Shown one piece after another: positions 12,801 through 27,800 of a stretch of DNA of 64,000 nt. The DNA lies in the NCBI GenBank assembly GCA_014843695.1, contig CM026402.1:13337788-13401787 (forward strand), in the 5' to 3' direction. Each line of letters begins with the position of its first letter. Within the stretch, counting starts at the first letter, position 1. Under the pieces are notes generated by a model that saw nothing but the letters and a program-made list of their open reading frames with translations, did not search any database and had not been told where the DNA came from. The position numbers and the translations under genes were made by a program. Origin of the DNA: Archivesica marissinica. Its lineage: Eukaryota; Mollusca; Bivalvia; Venerida; Vesicomyidae.

Positions 12801-15800
12801 ATTTTTAGACTAATAAATTACCAATAATTATTTGGACCAGTTCTTTTATCAATATGTGTAATTTTGTCTAAAAATAGTCATATTACTGACAAAGAGTGCA
12901 AATCCTAATGTGACAGCTCCATCTCAGGGTTCCCTCTGTCTGAATGTTTGTCTGCGCAACTTAAGTTGCCAATTGAAAACCACTAGAGCTAATTTAAAAA
13001 ACTTGGAGCCAACAAAGAGCCATCATATAGTTCACAAATAAATATTTGAAGCCATGTATTTGACAAAACATGTGCCAAAAAAAAAAAGGTTGCGCAAATA
13101 TTTTCGCCAATTCACAAAATTTAGTGCCATTATTTGTTTTTGTCGCAATTGGGCATCATTGGTGACCTACAGCAGGAAACCTGCATCTGGATCTACACTC
13201 GGAGGTATGTGGTGTTGAAAGGGTTAATATTGAAATGTGATGTTGAAAGTATTTGGAAACTACGTCAGAAGCTTGTCTTATGTTGTCATATTTAATCTAT
13301 TTTCTTTGCTTCAAACATTTTTACATATGGCAATGTTTTTTTAATACCAGTATGTTTGATTGATAACAAAACAGAATAGGGAACCAGTTCTCGACTATTG
13401 ACTCGCTCAAATGGGTAACCGGTAGCGACGTTAAATAAACTTCAATTAACCCATTCAACACCAAGTAACTCACATGGACTGGTCCATGATATTCATAAAC
13501 CAATAAATGAATCAGAAAATCACATTTGGACAAGTTCATTTATCAAAATGGGTAATTATGTCTAAAAATAGTCATATCACTGGCAAAAAGTGCAGATCCT
13601 GATGAGACGGCTCGTCACGAGCCGGCTCATCTGGATCTACACTTTTTGTAAGCCTATTTAGAGGTCTGTGGTGTTGAAAGGGTTAAAAAAGGTTGACTGT
13701 TTTTTTACTTATTAGATTTGTATGTAAATCTGCGTATAAAATACTTTATTATTTTCAGTACGAAAATTGCTTGAAAAAGTTCTTCAAATATCACAACACG
13801 GAAGTGATGGTTTATTTAGCCAGGGCTTATTATAAATGTGGCAAGTTGAGGGAATGTAAAAACATTCTGCTGAAGGTATGTATAATATGAAATGTCTGCC
13901 TCCGTGGTCGAGTGGTTACGGTCGCTGATTTGTATACCACTGTAACCTATCATCACTGATGGTCACGGGTTCGAGCCCCGCTCAAGCCGTATCTCATTTA
14001 TATGAAAAAGTTGGCAGTTTCTTACTGAGGTTGGTGCACCCAAGTACTGGTTAACCGCTGGAGCCTGCCCAGGAAAGGTGTTGTTAAGTAAACTGCCCGC
14101 CGGCGATATAGCCTGAAATTGTACTGATGCAGGCGTAGAACCCGAAATATAACATAATAACATAAATATAACATAATATATGAAACTGCCAAAACCACGA
14201 TTTCTGGTGTATTGTACAGGCAAACATGTGCTAATGACCACCAACACCGAATAAAAACAGCACCGTATGTTGCCCATATCAAAACAATGTGTTGCGTCCA
14301 AGACCTAGACACCCCTTCCGCAAAGGTCAAGGTCAAACTGGGAGGTTAAACATCAGGGCCCCGTTTTATCAACAATGTCAGTCGCAAGTCGGTCTTATCT
14401 TAAGACCGCTACTTGCGACGTTTCCTGCGACAATCGTACGACCGTTTTATCAACACGGTCGTAAGTCTTCGGTCGCAGCTAAGATTTTCTTTCGTCGTAC
14501 GGCCTTAAAAACAGTGACACAGTCCGAAATATAAACTTCCGGTGCACGCATCTTCGCGCTCAAATGTCAACATCGGACGTGTTTAAAACACGGCGCCCCT
14601 GTATATATTATTCATAACTTTATTTCTTGGAATATGTTAATTATTCTTATATCGAATTAAACCTTACGCGCAGGCCTCTCCAGACATGAAATCTATATTA
14701 AATCAAATATGACGTAGTGGGTCAAATCCGTAGAAGAGATTTTTTAACACGCCGGTATTGGAAAGGAAAACACGGCCCCACTAAATCGTCCTTGTTACTG
14801 TGAATGTATAATCTATTTCAGTATAACTGGTATGTTTCCATCGTGCAACAATATTTTAAATCTGATACGTTGTTTTCATATATTGAATTGTTAAACATGT
14901 CAGACTTTTTATTATACTTATACATCGTTTTTGCGTAAATGCAAAACAGTGCTCCCACCCCAAAACTTCTTTGCTAATAGGATTATGTTGTTAAATTTCA
15001 TTTTCAAGGGTATGTTCCAGATTTGTGTCTGTAAATAATGTTGAGGCAACTGAATAGGGCCTACGGTATTTACATGTTACCACACTATCTAGTGATGTAA
15101 CTACGGAATAGACTCCATTCATCAATACACACTTTTGTATCAGCATGTCTTTTTATAACGGCGATTCTAGCATATATAATATACAGGCTGTCATAGACTG
15201 GTCATACATTAGTCGTATATATCTGTGTGATGAGATTAATAGATCAAATACAGACGGGTCAATAGTCCAGTGGTGAACACATTGGTCTGTAGATCCAAGG
15301 TTAAGTCAGTGAATAACACCGTTCACGTAAAAAACGCAGATAATACTCTGGCATGGGTCTCTGTTTATTTTTGGGGTTTAATGTATCACCAACAGCTCAA
15401 GTAATATGGTGATTTTCCAGCTATTATTGGTGGAGGAAGATCCTGGGCGCCCCTCCATACAGTATGTCAAGTGTGAAAGGTCACCTGCCTGGGTAGAACC
15501 ACAAACATTCCGAATAGTTTCCTTGCACGAAATAATCCGACACCCCCGGTGAGAGTCTAAACATCAGCTGTGAGGGGCAAGTGATTCGCTCATATGGGCA
15601 ACCGACGATAATTAAGCTCAAAAACACAATAGATCAAAGACGATGATAAATGGTCGCTTTAACTACCACATTGTTGTCAAGTTAACTTGGACGGTAAGTT
15701 ATATTGAAACTAATTATAACTAGCACAATCATGGATGTTAGGAAGTAGAAATAAAACAATGGAGCTATTCTAAATTTCATTATTTATAATGTCAGTGCAA

Positions 15801-18800
15801 ATATACACCAATATAATTTTATAATACATATATAGAGATACATATTGACACTTGTAACATTACTGATAATATGGGTAATGCAGTTTTTAATCCTCGCATA
15901 TATGGAATAGAATTATCATAGAATTGCCAAAATGAATTTGGTTTAAACAATATTTATTGCAAACCATAAATCACATATAACATACAACAACATACATAAT
16001 GAAAAGGATTAAGTAGGAAGCTAAAAGTAACTTTGAATTTGTGGTACAAAGAATGTGTTTGTTGAAATGTTGGCAGCACGTACGTTTACGGACTCGAGCA
16101 AAGTCATTTATTACGTCTTTTATGACGTCACATATTGTTGTCTAAGTACAATTTAGCCCATGGCACAGTTGCATCATTTTCTATCATAAAAACACTTTTC
16201 AGCCAAAATAAAAAGAATTTTTTTTTGTTAAGTGAATGATCGAATAATACTTTACTCAAAAACATAGACAGTTATTAATATCACTCGTGGCTAGCTTCAC
16301 ACTTGGTAATAATGATTTCAATGTTCAATCGGTGAAATATTATTCGATCATACACTGAAACAAACAAATATCCTCTTATAATTATATCGTAGAAACAAGA
16401 AAGAAAAAACTAGATCACATGGGCTTTTTACCCCGTTCGAGACCCCGCTATACCATACTAAAATGACTAATATCATAGTCTTTCAGATGAGAATTTAAAC
16501 AGAGGTCTTGTGCCGGTGCTTTACACAATGCAAATAAAAGAACCAGAGGAGACATCATTGCACTATCCTCCAAATCTAATATAACTAATCTCTTCAGTAG
16601 GTGTCGCTATAATGGGCAACTGGTAACTATGATAAATAAACGTAAAACACTCACAGGTATTCATGTATTATGTATATCAACATATATATTGTATCGGGTT
16701 GCTTTGTGTAATGTTACAGCTTCTGTTACAGTGTAGTGGGTAGTATATTGAAGCAGTTACATTTTCACACCAAAGTCTGTCTGTCACAACCTATGCAATC
16801 TGATACAACAAATTATATTTACTGTGAATCTATTTTCGTGTTTTGTTACATCAACATTTCTGATTTCATATTAAAAGAAGATTTGTTGCACAAGATATAG
16901 ATTGAAGATCTGTAGTGAACACAGTATGATAGACAATCTTGTTTGTACACAGGCTTCAATACCATATAATTATCAGGGTGTTTTCATGCACATCTAATGT
17001 TGCTTGTTTGGCATACATGTGCCTTATTATATATATTGTTTGCTTTATTTGTGAAAACCTTAAAACACAAAAATTAAGACCGGAAATTTCTTTCATAATT
17101 TTTAAAACTGTGCCGCTTGTCTATATGAAATCTTAATAGTCTATAAAAGAAAAGTACCAAACAGTATTCATTTGTATCACTGGATAGTTGCACAGTTTTC
17201 ATCAGTTTTCAAGATTTCTAAACTAAATATGACAGCTAAGATTAGTGTCCTTAAATCAAGTGGTGTTGACAGAGGCATGAACTGATCTGTTGAAATATTG
17301 TTGTCCACTCTTGATTTTCTTGGCCATGCTATCACACAATCATAGATCAATAGACCATCAACTGAGCCAACTGTATTCTGTATAATATGGCACTTCCGAT
17401 AAAAATCTTGCTGTACATCAATTAAAGCCATATCATCAGGGAATCTGCAAGAAATAACATATAAAAACTCTATTAACATCAAACTTCTACATTTCTATCT
17501 GTTAAATTTGAACACTGGAATGATTGTGAACAAAATGTGGACATGCATCATTAATATTAAGCATTTGTGAGGGTGGACCTGACAGATATTAATTTTTTTA
17601 AGAACAATGTATAAGTGATTAGTACAGTGTATGTACATTAATAAGATGGAAACTATTCCATAAATCTGGGTTGCTGTGACGAAACTAAATATATTTGGAG
17701 TTCGGCCTAATTCTGTTTTTGAAAAAACTATGGTTAACTTTTGTGTTTTTACATCATTCTTCATTGTTAATGTTAGAATAATCAACTGTTACGTGTATAA
17801 ATATTATTTACTTTACAACATTTTTCGAAACAAGATTATAATATTAAGCACTCTCGTTGAAAGCGTATAATTATGTAGTCATTCGTGTGGGACATAACTG
17901 GAAAAACTCACATGTCCGATTTGGGGACCACCGTACCATCTCACACACTTCTCAGTCAGTGTAAGGAACCCGGAATGCATTGACTAGAAGCGAGCGTGCT
18001 AATCACTACGCTAATCAGACAGCTAATCGAATCAACTTAGCAATTAATGATCATGTCGACAAGAGTTCACCTACCTGTTGATGCCATGCAAATCTGCAAC
18101 TTTGGACAATAAATCACCCTTTGATAGGTATCTAAATCAATAAGCATCTGAAATGAACAAAACGTTTCAACTATTATTGATACATAAACCAGAGCAAGTC
18201 ACCTCACAGACATAGGTTAGTACTGGTTAACCGCTTAGGTCGGCTAAGCCTGTCCAGAAAAACATTTGCATTTGGACACGTGGGGACGTTTAATTATGTG
18301 TACGAATACTGTAGCAATACACGAGCATTTAAAAACCAACAGACGACATTATAAACACAAGCATTTAATTCCCTACCTGCACACTGTATCAATTTACTTA
18401 GTTAATGAGTTGCAGAAACAGAATACGTATCGTCATTCAGTTCCCAAAACATAATAAGTTATGACTTATGTGTACACTGTAGTATAAATAGCGATATATT
18501 GTTATGGAAGTAGCGTCCCTTGTAATCTTAAAATAGAAATAAGGGCCTACTGTACAGAAATGTGTACGCAAATAACACTGATATGCACCTTAATAATGCA
18601 AGATATAGAAATATATCAATTTTACTTTACCTAGGTCAAACCGGGTATGGAATGAGAGCGGTTCGTCCCCTTGTCCAAGTCATTCCCCCACCATATCCAC
18701 AAGCAAGACAACCCATATCCTCGTCCTGCGATATCGGGAAAGGATATTGGTGTCACACGTCTCCAATGTCTCTACCGGCCCTGAATATTCTTGCATCACG

Positions 18801-21800
18801 TCTGCTGCACGGATTCGGCTGCCATTTTTAAGACTTTTTCTGAAGTTGCGACTGCATCGAACCAGTCGTAAAGTTAAGACTTTATTTACGATATCTTAGC
18901 CGCGACTTTGTTGATAAAACGGACCGTGGTCTTAACTAAAACGTTACGACGGCGTAACTCGGTCTTAAGCAATAATCTTAACTAAGACTGACTTACGACC
19001 GTTGATAAAACGAGGCCCAGATATTTGTATTATTTGGTGATGGATACTGTGGAGAGAAATTCAAGTGGAGAGACATTTAATAAGCTTTTAGCTTTCATTT
19101 CAATCCACTTGTATTTATTGTGTACATAATTATTTGTAGTAAATTATGTTATATAATGTCGAATAAATATGTTTTATGTGGCGTCCGTGGTCCAGTGGTA
19201 GAGCGTCGGATTTGGAATGAAAAGTTCCCGGGTTCGTTACTCGGTCAGGCCACGTATATAGTGTCATTGAGCAAGGCTCACACACATTGCTTAGTACTGG
19301 TTAACCACTTAGGTCGGCTAAGCCTGCCCAGGAAAACATGTCTAGGTCCCCGCAAGGGGTTTGACATTTAATGGAACATACAACACACAAACCAAATATT
19401 TGTACATATACTTCTTGTCTGGGCTGTTGCTTTGTCATGCAAGGAGGGATTTTCAGATGTCTGTCAGCTGTACAATGTACCACAATGTCTCGGTCAGCTG
19501 TACAATGTAGCACAGTAACTTGGTCAGCTGTACAATGTAGCACAGTAACTCTGTCAGCTGTACAATGTAGCACAGTAACTCGGTCAGCTGTACAATGTAG
19601 CACAGTAACTCGGTCAGCTGTACAATGTAGCACAGTAACTTGGTCAGCTGTACAATGTAGCACAGTAACTCGGTCTGCTGTACAATGTAGCACAGTAACT
19701 CTGTCAGCTGTACAATGTAGCACAGTAACTCGGTCAGCTGTACAATGTAGCACAGTAACTCGGTCAGCTGTATAATGTAGCACAGTAACTCGGTCTGCTG
19801 TACAATGTAGCACAGTAACTCGGTCAGCTGTACAATGTTGCACAATGTCTCGATCAGCTGTACAATGTTGCACAGTAACTCGGTCAGCTGTACAATGTAG
19901 CACAGTAACTCGGTCAGCTGTACAATGTTGCACAATGTCTCGGTCAGCTGTACAATGTAGCACAGTAACTCGGTCAGCTGTACAATGTAGCACAGTAACT
20001 CTGTCAGCTGTACAATGTAGCACAGTAACTCTGTCAGCTGTACAATGCAGCACAGTAACTCGGTCAGCTGTACAATGTAGCACAGTAACCCTGTCAGCTG
20101 TACAATGTTGCACAGTAACTCTGTCAGCTGTACAATGTAGCACAGTAACTCGGTCAGCTGTACAATGTAGAACAATGTCTCGGTTAGCTGTACAATGTTG
20201 CACAGTAACTCTGTCAGCTGTACAATGTAGCACAATGTCTCGGTCAGCTGTACAATGTAGCACAATGTCTCGGTCAGCTGTACAATGTACCACAATGTCT
20301 CGGTCAGCTGTACAATGTTGCACACTGGCTCGGTCAGCTGTACAATGTAGCACAATGTCTCGGTCAGCTGTACAATGTTGCACAATGTCTCGGTCAGCTG
20401 TACAATGTAGCACAATGTCTCAGTTAGCTGTACAATGTAGCACAATGTCTCGGTCAGCTGTACAATGTTGCACAATGTCTCGGTCAGCTGTACAATGTTG
20501 CACAATGTCTCAGTTAGCTGTACAATGTTGCACAATGTCTCAGTTAGCTGTACAATGTAGCACAATGTCTCGGTCAGCTGTACAATGTTGCACAATGTCT
20601 CGGTCAGCTGTACAATGTTGCACAATGTCTCAGTTAGCTGTACAATGTAGCACAATGTCTCGGTCAGCTGTACAATGTTGCACAATGTCTCGGTCAGCTG
20701 TACAATGTAGCACAGTAACTCGGTCAGCTGTACAATGTAGCACAATGTCTCGGTTAGCTGTACAATGTAGCACAATGACTCGGTCAGCTGTACAATGTTG
20801 CACAATGTCTCAGTTAGCTGTACAATGTTGCACAATGTCTCAGGTCAGCTGTACAATGTTGCACAATGTCTCGGTCAGCTGTACAATGTAGCACAATGTC
20901 TCGGTCAGCTGTACAATGTAGCACAATGTCTCGGTTAGCTGTACAATGTAGCACAATGTCTCGGTCAGCTGTACAATGTAGCACAGTAACTCGGTCATAC
21001 CATGTCTGCTTTTCAATATTTCAGGCCCGTCATGTCTCTCCCAGTGATACTGTTCTATTGTATAACATCGCGTTGGTGCAGCAGAAGCTTGCCACTTCCA
21101 TACTGAAAGATGAGAAAAGTAACCTGAAAACAGTGCTGTCTGCTGTCAGAGACCTGGAGCTAGCACATAGGTAAACGTATCTTCTTTAATACAGAGCTAG
21201 CACATAGGTAAACTTATCTTCTTTAATACAGAGCTAGCACATAGGTAAACTTAACTTCTTTAATACAGAGCTAGCACATAGGTAAGCGTATCTCTTTAAT
21301 ACAGAGCTAGCACATAGGTAAACGTATCTCTTTAATACAGAGCTAGCACATAGGTAAACGTATCTTCTTTAATACAGAGCTAACACATAGGTGAAATTAT
21401 CTTCTTTAATACAGAGCTAGCACATATGTGAAATTATCTTCTTTAATACAGAGCTAGCACATATGTGAAATTATCTTTAATATAGAGCTAGCACATATGT
21501 GAAATTATCTTTAATACAGAGCTAGCACCTCTGTAAAATTATCTTCTTTAATACAGAGCTAGCACATTGTTAAAATTATCTTCTTTAATACAGAGCTAGC
21601 ACATATGTGAAATTATCTTTAATACAGAGCTAGCACCTCTGTAAAATTATCTTCTTTAATACAGAGCTAGCACATTGTTAAAATTATCGTCTTTAATACA
21701 GAGCTAGCACATAGGTGAAATTATCTTTAATGCAGAGCTAGCACATAGGTAAAATAATCTTCTTTAATACAGAGCTAGCACATAGGTAAACTTATCTTCT

Positions 21801-24800
21801 TTAATACAGACCTAGCACATAGGTAAACTTATCTTCTTTAATACAGAGCTAGCACATAGGTAAACTTATCTTCTTTAATACAGAGCTAGCACATAGGTAA
21901 AATAATCTTCTTTAATACAGAACTAGCACACTGTCAATGTTCCTCACCTTTCAACTTTCTCTCAGACATATAAACCTGCTAATTGCAGAAGATACTGTGT
22001 GCACATGCGACATGTAACTACAGCAGGCTCGTCTGCATGCATCCACGGAAACTTGATGCGTAACCAAGGAGATTTTTACCCAGTCTTGATTAAAAAATGA
22101 TCCGTTCAATACAACTCGAGTAATTTGTAAATATCCGTATAATATAACTGTGACCTAATTTCCTGCGTCGCGGATTGGCCACTGTCCGCTGACATTGGTA
22201 ATTGTTTTACGGTGCATGTTTGTAGTAGCCATTATATAAGCTTGTTTATCATTGTAGGTATTTCTCGTACCTTAGTCACCATGGAGACCGGATGAAGTTT
22301 GATCTTGCCCAGGCAGCTACAGAGGCTAGGTATACAAGTACATTCTTTGTTCTGTTTTTAATATGTTTATTTTATCATCGCATCGCGCCTTGATTAATCG
22401 GAGCGATTTCTCCAGAAGTGTATCGGTCTTCTTTTGTTTGTTAGAGGATAGTGCAAAACTACAGAATAAGCACCAATTCCATTAGCATCCCTGGTTGTTG
22501 TACATGCCTGGTGTAGTACTATAGCACCAATTCCATTAGCATCCCTGGTTGTTGTACATGCCTGGTGTAGTACTATAGCTCCAATTCCATTAGCATCCCT
22601 GGTTGTTATACATGCCTGGTGTAGTACTATAGCTCCAATTCCATTAGCATCCCTGGTTGTTATACATGCCTGGTGTAGTACTATAGCTCCAATTCCATTA
22701 GCATCCCTGGTTGTTATACATGCCTGGTGTAGTACTATAGCTCCAATTCCATTAGCATCCCTGGTTGTTATACATGCCTGGTGTAGTACTATAGCTCCAA
22801 TTCCATTAGCATCCCTGGTTGTTATACATGCCTGGTGTAGTACTATAGCTCCAATTCCATTAGCATCCCTGGTTGTTATACATGCCTGGTGTAGTACTAT
22901 AGCATCAATTCCATTAGCATCCCTGGTTGTTATACATGCCTGGTGTAGTACTATAGCTCCAATTCCATTAGCATCCCTGGTTGTTATACATGCCTGGTGT
23001 AGTACTATAGCTCCAATTCCATTAGCATCCCTGGTTGTTATACATGCCTGGTGTAGTACTATAGCTCCAATTCCATTAGCATCCCTGGTTGTTATACATG
23101 CCTGGTGTAGTACTATAGCTCCAATTCCATTAGCATCCCTGGTTGTTGTACATGCCTGGTGTAGTACTATAGCACCAATTCCATTAGCATCCCTGGTTGT
23201 TGTACATGCCTGGTGTAGTACTATAGCACCAATTCCATTAGCATCCCTGGTTGTTGTACATGCCTGGTGTAGTACTATATATACACGAGCCCTCGGCTTA
23301 TAGTCCATCTTATAGACTGTTTGGCTGTCCGAGTATCGAAGTGGTTAGCGCTCTCTTCTCACCAATGCAAACCGGAGACGGTTAAAGTTGGAAATTGGAT
23401 ATGTAATGTAATTATAATGTCCTAAATGTTGTTTTCATCAAATCATTATTTTTCCCCCAGCCAATTCCTCTTTTTCTTAAAAACGATTGCGAAGCAAGTT
23501 TTAACAATTTATATTAATCACTCTGTTTGGCGTGGAAAGAAGCGTAAATATGGTCATTCGTGTGTGAGTAAACCGGAGTAACGGAAAATCCACCTGTCCG
23601 ATCTGGCGACAACAGTGGTAATACGCTGAACTGGTAATCCATGGATCGCAGATTCGATCCCCCCGTCTGACCCTAATAAAATTAACAGTCTTTCAGATGG
23701 GACTTTAAACCGAGGTCTCGTGTCGGTGCTGTACACCGTGCACGTAAAAGAACCAGAGGAGACTCTGGAATGGGCTCTCTCTGTATCATGCACCATTTTC
23801 CAAAATCTAAAATGACTAATCTCTTCAGAAGGCATCGCTCATATGGGCAACCGGTAGCGACGATAAATAAACGTAAAACGCGGGTCTTGTGCGACACCTG
23901 AAATATATCAAATAGTGATGTTCTAATAATAACTGCTTGAACAAAGCTTGTGTCACTCAGTACTTGCATCATATTTATAGAGAAATGTGAGACTATTCGT
24001 CAGTACGGTATCGACCCCAGGTCACTGTGTAACCTCCTCCCCATCCCCTCCCTTGTCAGCTCTATATATACTAGGCATACAAGTAGGTTGATGAGCCGAA
24101 GAAGCAAAAACAACATATGAAGCTTACCGAGGCAAATTCCATGCTGCAGTATTGTCACATTTATATATGTCCGTCATTAATAAACAAACAAATGTTCACT
24201 ACCGCTATTTAAAATCTAGTTTATACAAGTTTATTTGAACTCGATTTGAAAAACAAGTTCTTACAACTTATATTAATTACTATCGATACCTCATTCCTGA
24301 TGGAATCCATCGCCACGAGGAAGAGAGAAGAAGCAACGTTGAATTTAAATGCCTTGCCTAAGGGCACAATCGTAACGGCTCGCACCCCAGGTATTTCACA
24401 CCTGAAGAGAACGTGCTACCACTACGCTATCACGACTTCCACAAATGTTTAAAATGTAGAAAGAATACTCCCAAGTAGAACGTGGTTGACTCACCCAGTT
24501 TTATTTTATTTTGTTAATAGACAGTGTTCAGATTTGCTGAGTCAGGCTCAGTATCATGTTGCACGTGCACGCAAGATCGACGAGGAAGAGCAGGAGTTGC
24601 GCAAGCATCGTGAGGAGGAGCGTGAGGCAATACGGCAGAAATTCCAAGAAGAACTGCTTGCGAAAAAGAGGAAGAAAGAGGAGTTGTCAAAGATGATCAT
24701 GGAGAAGAGACAGATCTACGTGGAGAAGGCGAAACAGATCGCACTAGAACCCGAACCAGAGGAACGAAGATCGTCTAAATCATCAAAGGTGAGATAGATC

Positions 24801-27800
24801 TATATATAGAATATAAAAGAAAGCACTCTATTTGTGATTCACTAATTACCTAGTGAGCATATATTTGTGATTCACAAATTTTCAAGTAAACACCATCATT
24901 ACGTTTTAATTTCTCGTGGCATAAGATGTCAATAATTGCTCAATTACAATCTAAATTTACAGTAAATCTTGCAGACATAGCAAATACTCATTCAGCAAAA
25001 TATGTTTGGTGCAGACAGACATAGCAAATACTCATTCAACAAAATATGTTTGGTGCAGACAGACATAGCAAATACTCATTCAACAAAATATGTTTGGTGC
25101 AGACAGACATAGCAAATACTCATTCAGCAAAATATGTTTGGTGCAGACAGACATAGCAAATACTCATTCAACAAAATATGTTTGGTGCAGACAGACATAG
25201 CAAATACTCATTCAACAAAATATGTTCAGTGCAGACATAGCCAATACTCATTCAACAAAATATGTTAGGTGCAGACATAGCCAATACTCATTCAACAAAA
25301 TATGTTAGGTGTAGACATAGCAAATACTCATTCAACAAAATATGTTAAGGTGCAGACATAGCAAATACTCATTCAACAAAATATGTTAGGTGTAGACATA
25401 GCAAATACTCATTCAACAAAATATGTTAGGTGCAGACATAGCAAATACTCATTTAACAAAATATGTTAAGGTGCAGACATAGCAAATACTCATTCAGCAA
25501 AATATGTTAGGTGCAGACATAGCAAATACTCATTCAGCAAAATATGTTCGGTGCAGACATAGCAAATACTCATTCAGCAAAATATGTTCGGTGCAGACAT
25601 AGCAAATACTCATTTAACAAAATATGTTAGGTGCAGACATAGCAAATACTCATTCAGCAAAATGTGTTCGGTGCAGACATAGCAAATACTCATTCAGCAA
25701 AATATGTTCGGTGCAGACATAGCAAATACTCATTCAACAAAATATGTTAGGTGCAGACATAGCAAATACTCATTCAGCAAAATATGTTCGGTACTCTGGG
25801 TTATGATGAATATTATGCATACAGAGAATGATGTATGTATCACTTGCAGAAAAAGCGTGCCGACGATGGTGAGATTATGTCAGAAAACAGCGAAGATGAG
25901 AGGCCGCGTAAGAAGAGGCGCGGACGTAAAGCACGTAGTGGATCAGAGAGCGAAGGTGATGATGAAGACGGAAAACGTAGACGCAGGTATGTCAAATATT
26001 TAAGTCAAATATTTAAGAGAACTCAACTTCTGCAGGTAGGTAGGTAGGTAGGTAGGTAGGGTAGGGTAGGGTAGGGTAGGTAGAACGACAACATTCTTGC
26101 ATTCTTTGACCACGGTATGTTAAATTGTTTATCATAGTTATATTCTATTTATTTATGAAGTGTGTCTGATTTATTAAATGCGTTTGATTTAACACTCCAC
26201 CCAATAGTCTTGGAAGTCGTGATAGTGTAGTGGGTGCTCGTTCTATTCAGGTGCGAAAGGTCCGGATTTCGAGCCCCGCTGGAGCCGTTACAATTGTGCC
26301 CTTAGGCAAGGCATTTAGTATCCACTTTGCCTCTTCTCTCTCCTTCGTTGCGATGGATTCCATCAGAAATGTGGTCTCGAGACTGATTAATATAAGTTGT
26401 AAGAACTTGTTTCGCAATCGAGCTAAATTAAATTTGTATAAACTCCACCCAATACAGTATAATATTATAGAATGGAGACCAGTGCCACGTCTCTCTGCCT
26501 CACGAATATTCGTGTTAAACTGTTCAGCTTGTGGGGTGATTCCATATGATATTTCATGCCATACGCTGCATATAGATTTCCTTCCTCTCTGAGATGTGTA
26601 AATTGTTCTTTGATAGATTCACTATCAAAAGTGTAATGCAGGATTCACTATCAAAGTGTAATGCAGGATTCACTATCAATGTGTAATGCAGGATTCACTA
26701 CCAATGTGTAATGCAGGATTCACTATCAAAGTGTAATGCAGGATTCACTATCAAAGTGTAATGCAGGATTCACTATCAAAGTGTAATGCAGGATTCACTA
26801 TCAAAGTGTAATGCAGGATTCACTATCAAAGTGTAATGCAGGATTCACTATCAAAGTGTAATGCAGGATTCACTATCAAAGTGTAATGCATTATTCACTA
26901 TCAAAGTGTAATGCAGATGAAAAACAAAGTTATAAAGTTAATAATACAGTTTTACTTTTATATGACGCTTATATTTAGAAGTCCTTCATTGAAATTGGCA
27001 ACCACTTCCTGTGAAAACTTGATGTGGATGGAGACTTGCCCAGACTGCTTAGATGGACGTGTTGGGGGGATGATCCCTGTCTGTAAAACACATTGAATGT
27101 TTCTCCTGATATCAAATATAAAGTTGTAGCAAAAAATGGTGTTGGATTATTTCTATTTTCTCTGTGCGACACAATTTACATGTAGTTGTTTTGGGCTGAT
27201 TAGGAACCAGTTCAGTTTCTAAAATGGACTTCTGTATAATGGAAGAAGTGCAGAGGGGCTGCATAAACGTCAATAGAATTATGAATGTTTCTAATTTATG
27301 TTGATTTGACTTTCAATGCATGTGTTTTTTATTAGGGATGGCAACGAATAGCGATTTTGCTATTCCAATAATCTGTCGAGACTGTATTCGGATATTCGAT
27401 AGAATTCTATCAAGAACTCAAACTCTCATAAAATGTGCCAAATTAACCTAATTTCTTCCTGTAAGGCCATGCAAATAAGACGACGACTCATTCAGTTATT
27501 GTTATCGGCCACTGTACATAATAATTCATGGGCGTTTTCACAAATGAAAGTATTGCACCTGAAATTGGAAAAAACAGTTGGTTTCGGTAGACATTTCTAT
27601 GGAAACCAAGTTTCTAATAACACATGTACAAAAAAACACTGCCAACCATTCTGTTGTAGGCCCCGGGAACGCAAGAGGAAGGAACCAAAGGATTCCAAGC
27701 GCAAAAAGAAGATTATTGCTGCTGAAGACGGCTTGTCGGCCAAACAAAGACGCAAGATCGTGTCAAAGGCTACCATCTCGTCTAGTGAGGGCTCGGACTC

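Larger units (their letters stand above)
14356..19018 (-). mobile_element. Decayed PIF/Harbinger-like DNA transposon
   Basis: The terminal inverted repeats are GGGCCCCGTTTTATCAAC (14356-14373) and its inverse (19001-19018), 17 of 18 matching. Subterminal copies of the GTTTTATCAAC and GTCGTAAGTC motifs follow on both sides. Minus-strand pieces look like HARBI1-type transposase: [10 protein letters not shown] (about 18720-18765), [17 protein letters not shown] (18635-18690), [18 protein letters not shown] (18075-18130), [18 protein letters not shown] and [11 protein letters not shown] (17345-17444, holding the first catalytic Asp). Frameshifts and a stop near 18675 break the frame. SINEs have inserted inside. 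Flanks (tca, aga) do not show a clear target duplication. Confidence 0.65.

Noticed and set aside
13893..13990. Possible tRNA gene at other SINE heads (also 4180, 19185, 47622)
   Set aside because: Each is followed by a SINE body shared by several dispersed copies.
19301..20891. Open frames of 348-460 codons on both strands
   Set aside because: They are produced by a 30-bp tandem repeat whose length is a multiple of three; no non-repeat coding signal is present.
22394..23308. 304-codon minus-strand frame with an 18-residue repeat
   Set aside because: Artefact of the 54-bp minisatellite inside a CTR9 intron.
26032..26085. Interstitial telomere repeat, suggestive given the nearby shelterin gene
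   Set aside because: Units are GGTA and GGGTA rather than TTAGGG; an ordinary microsatellite.
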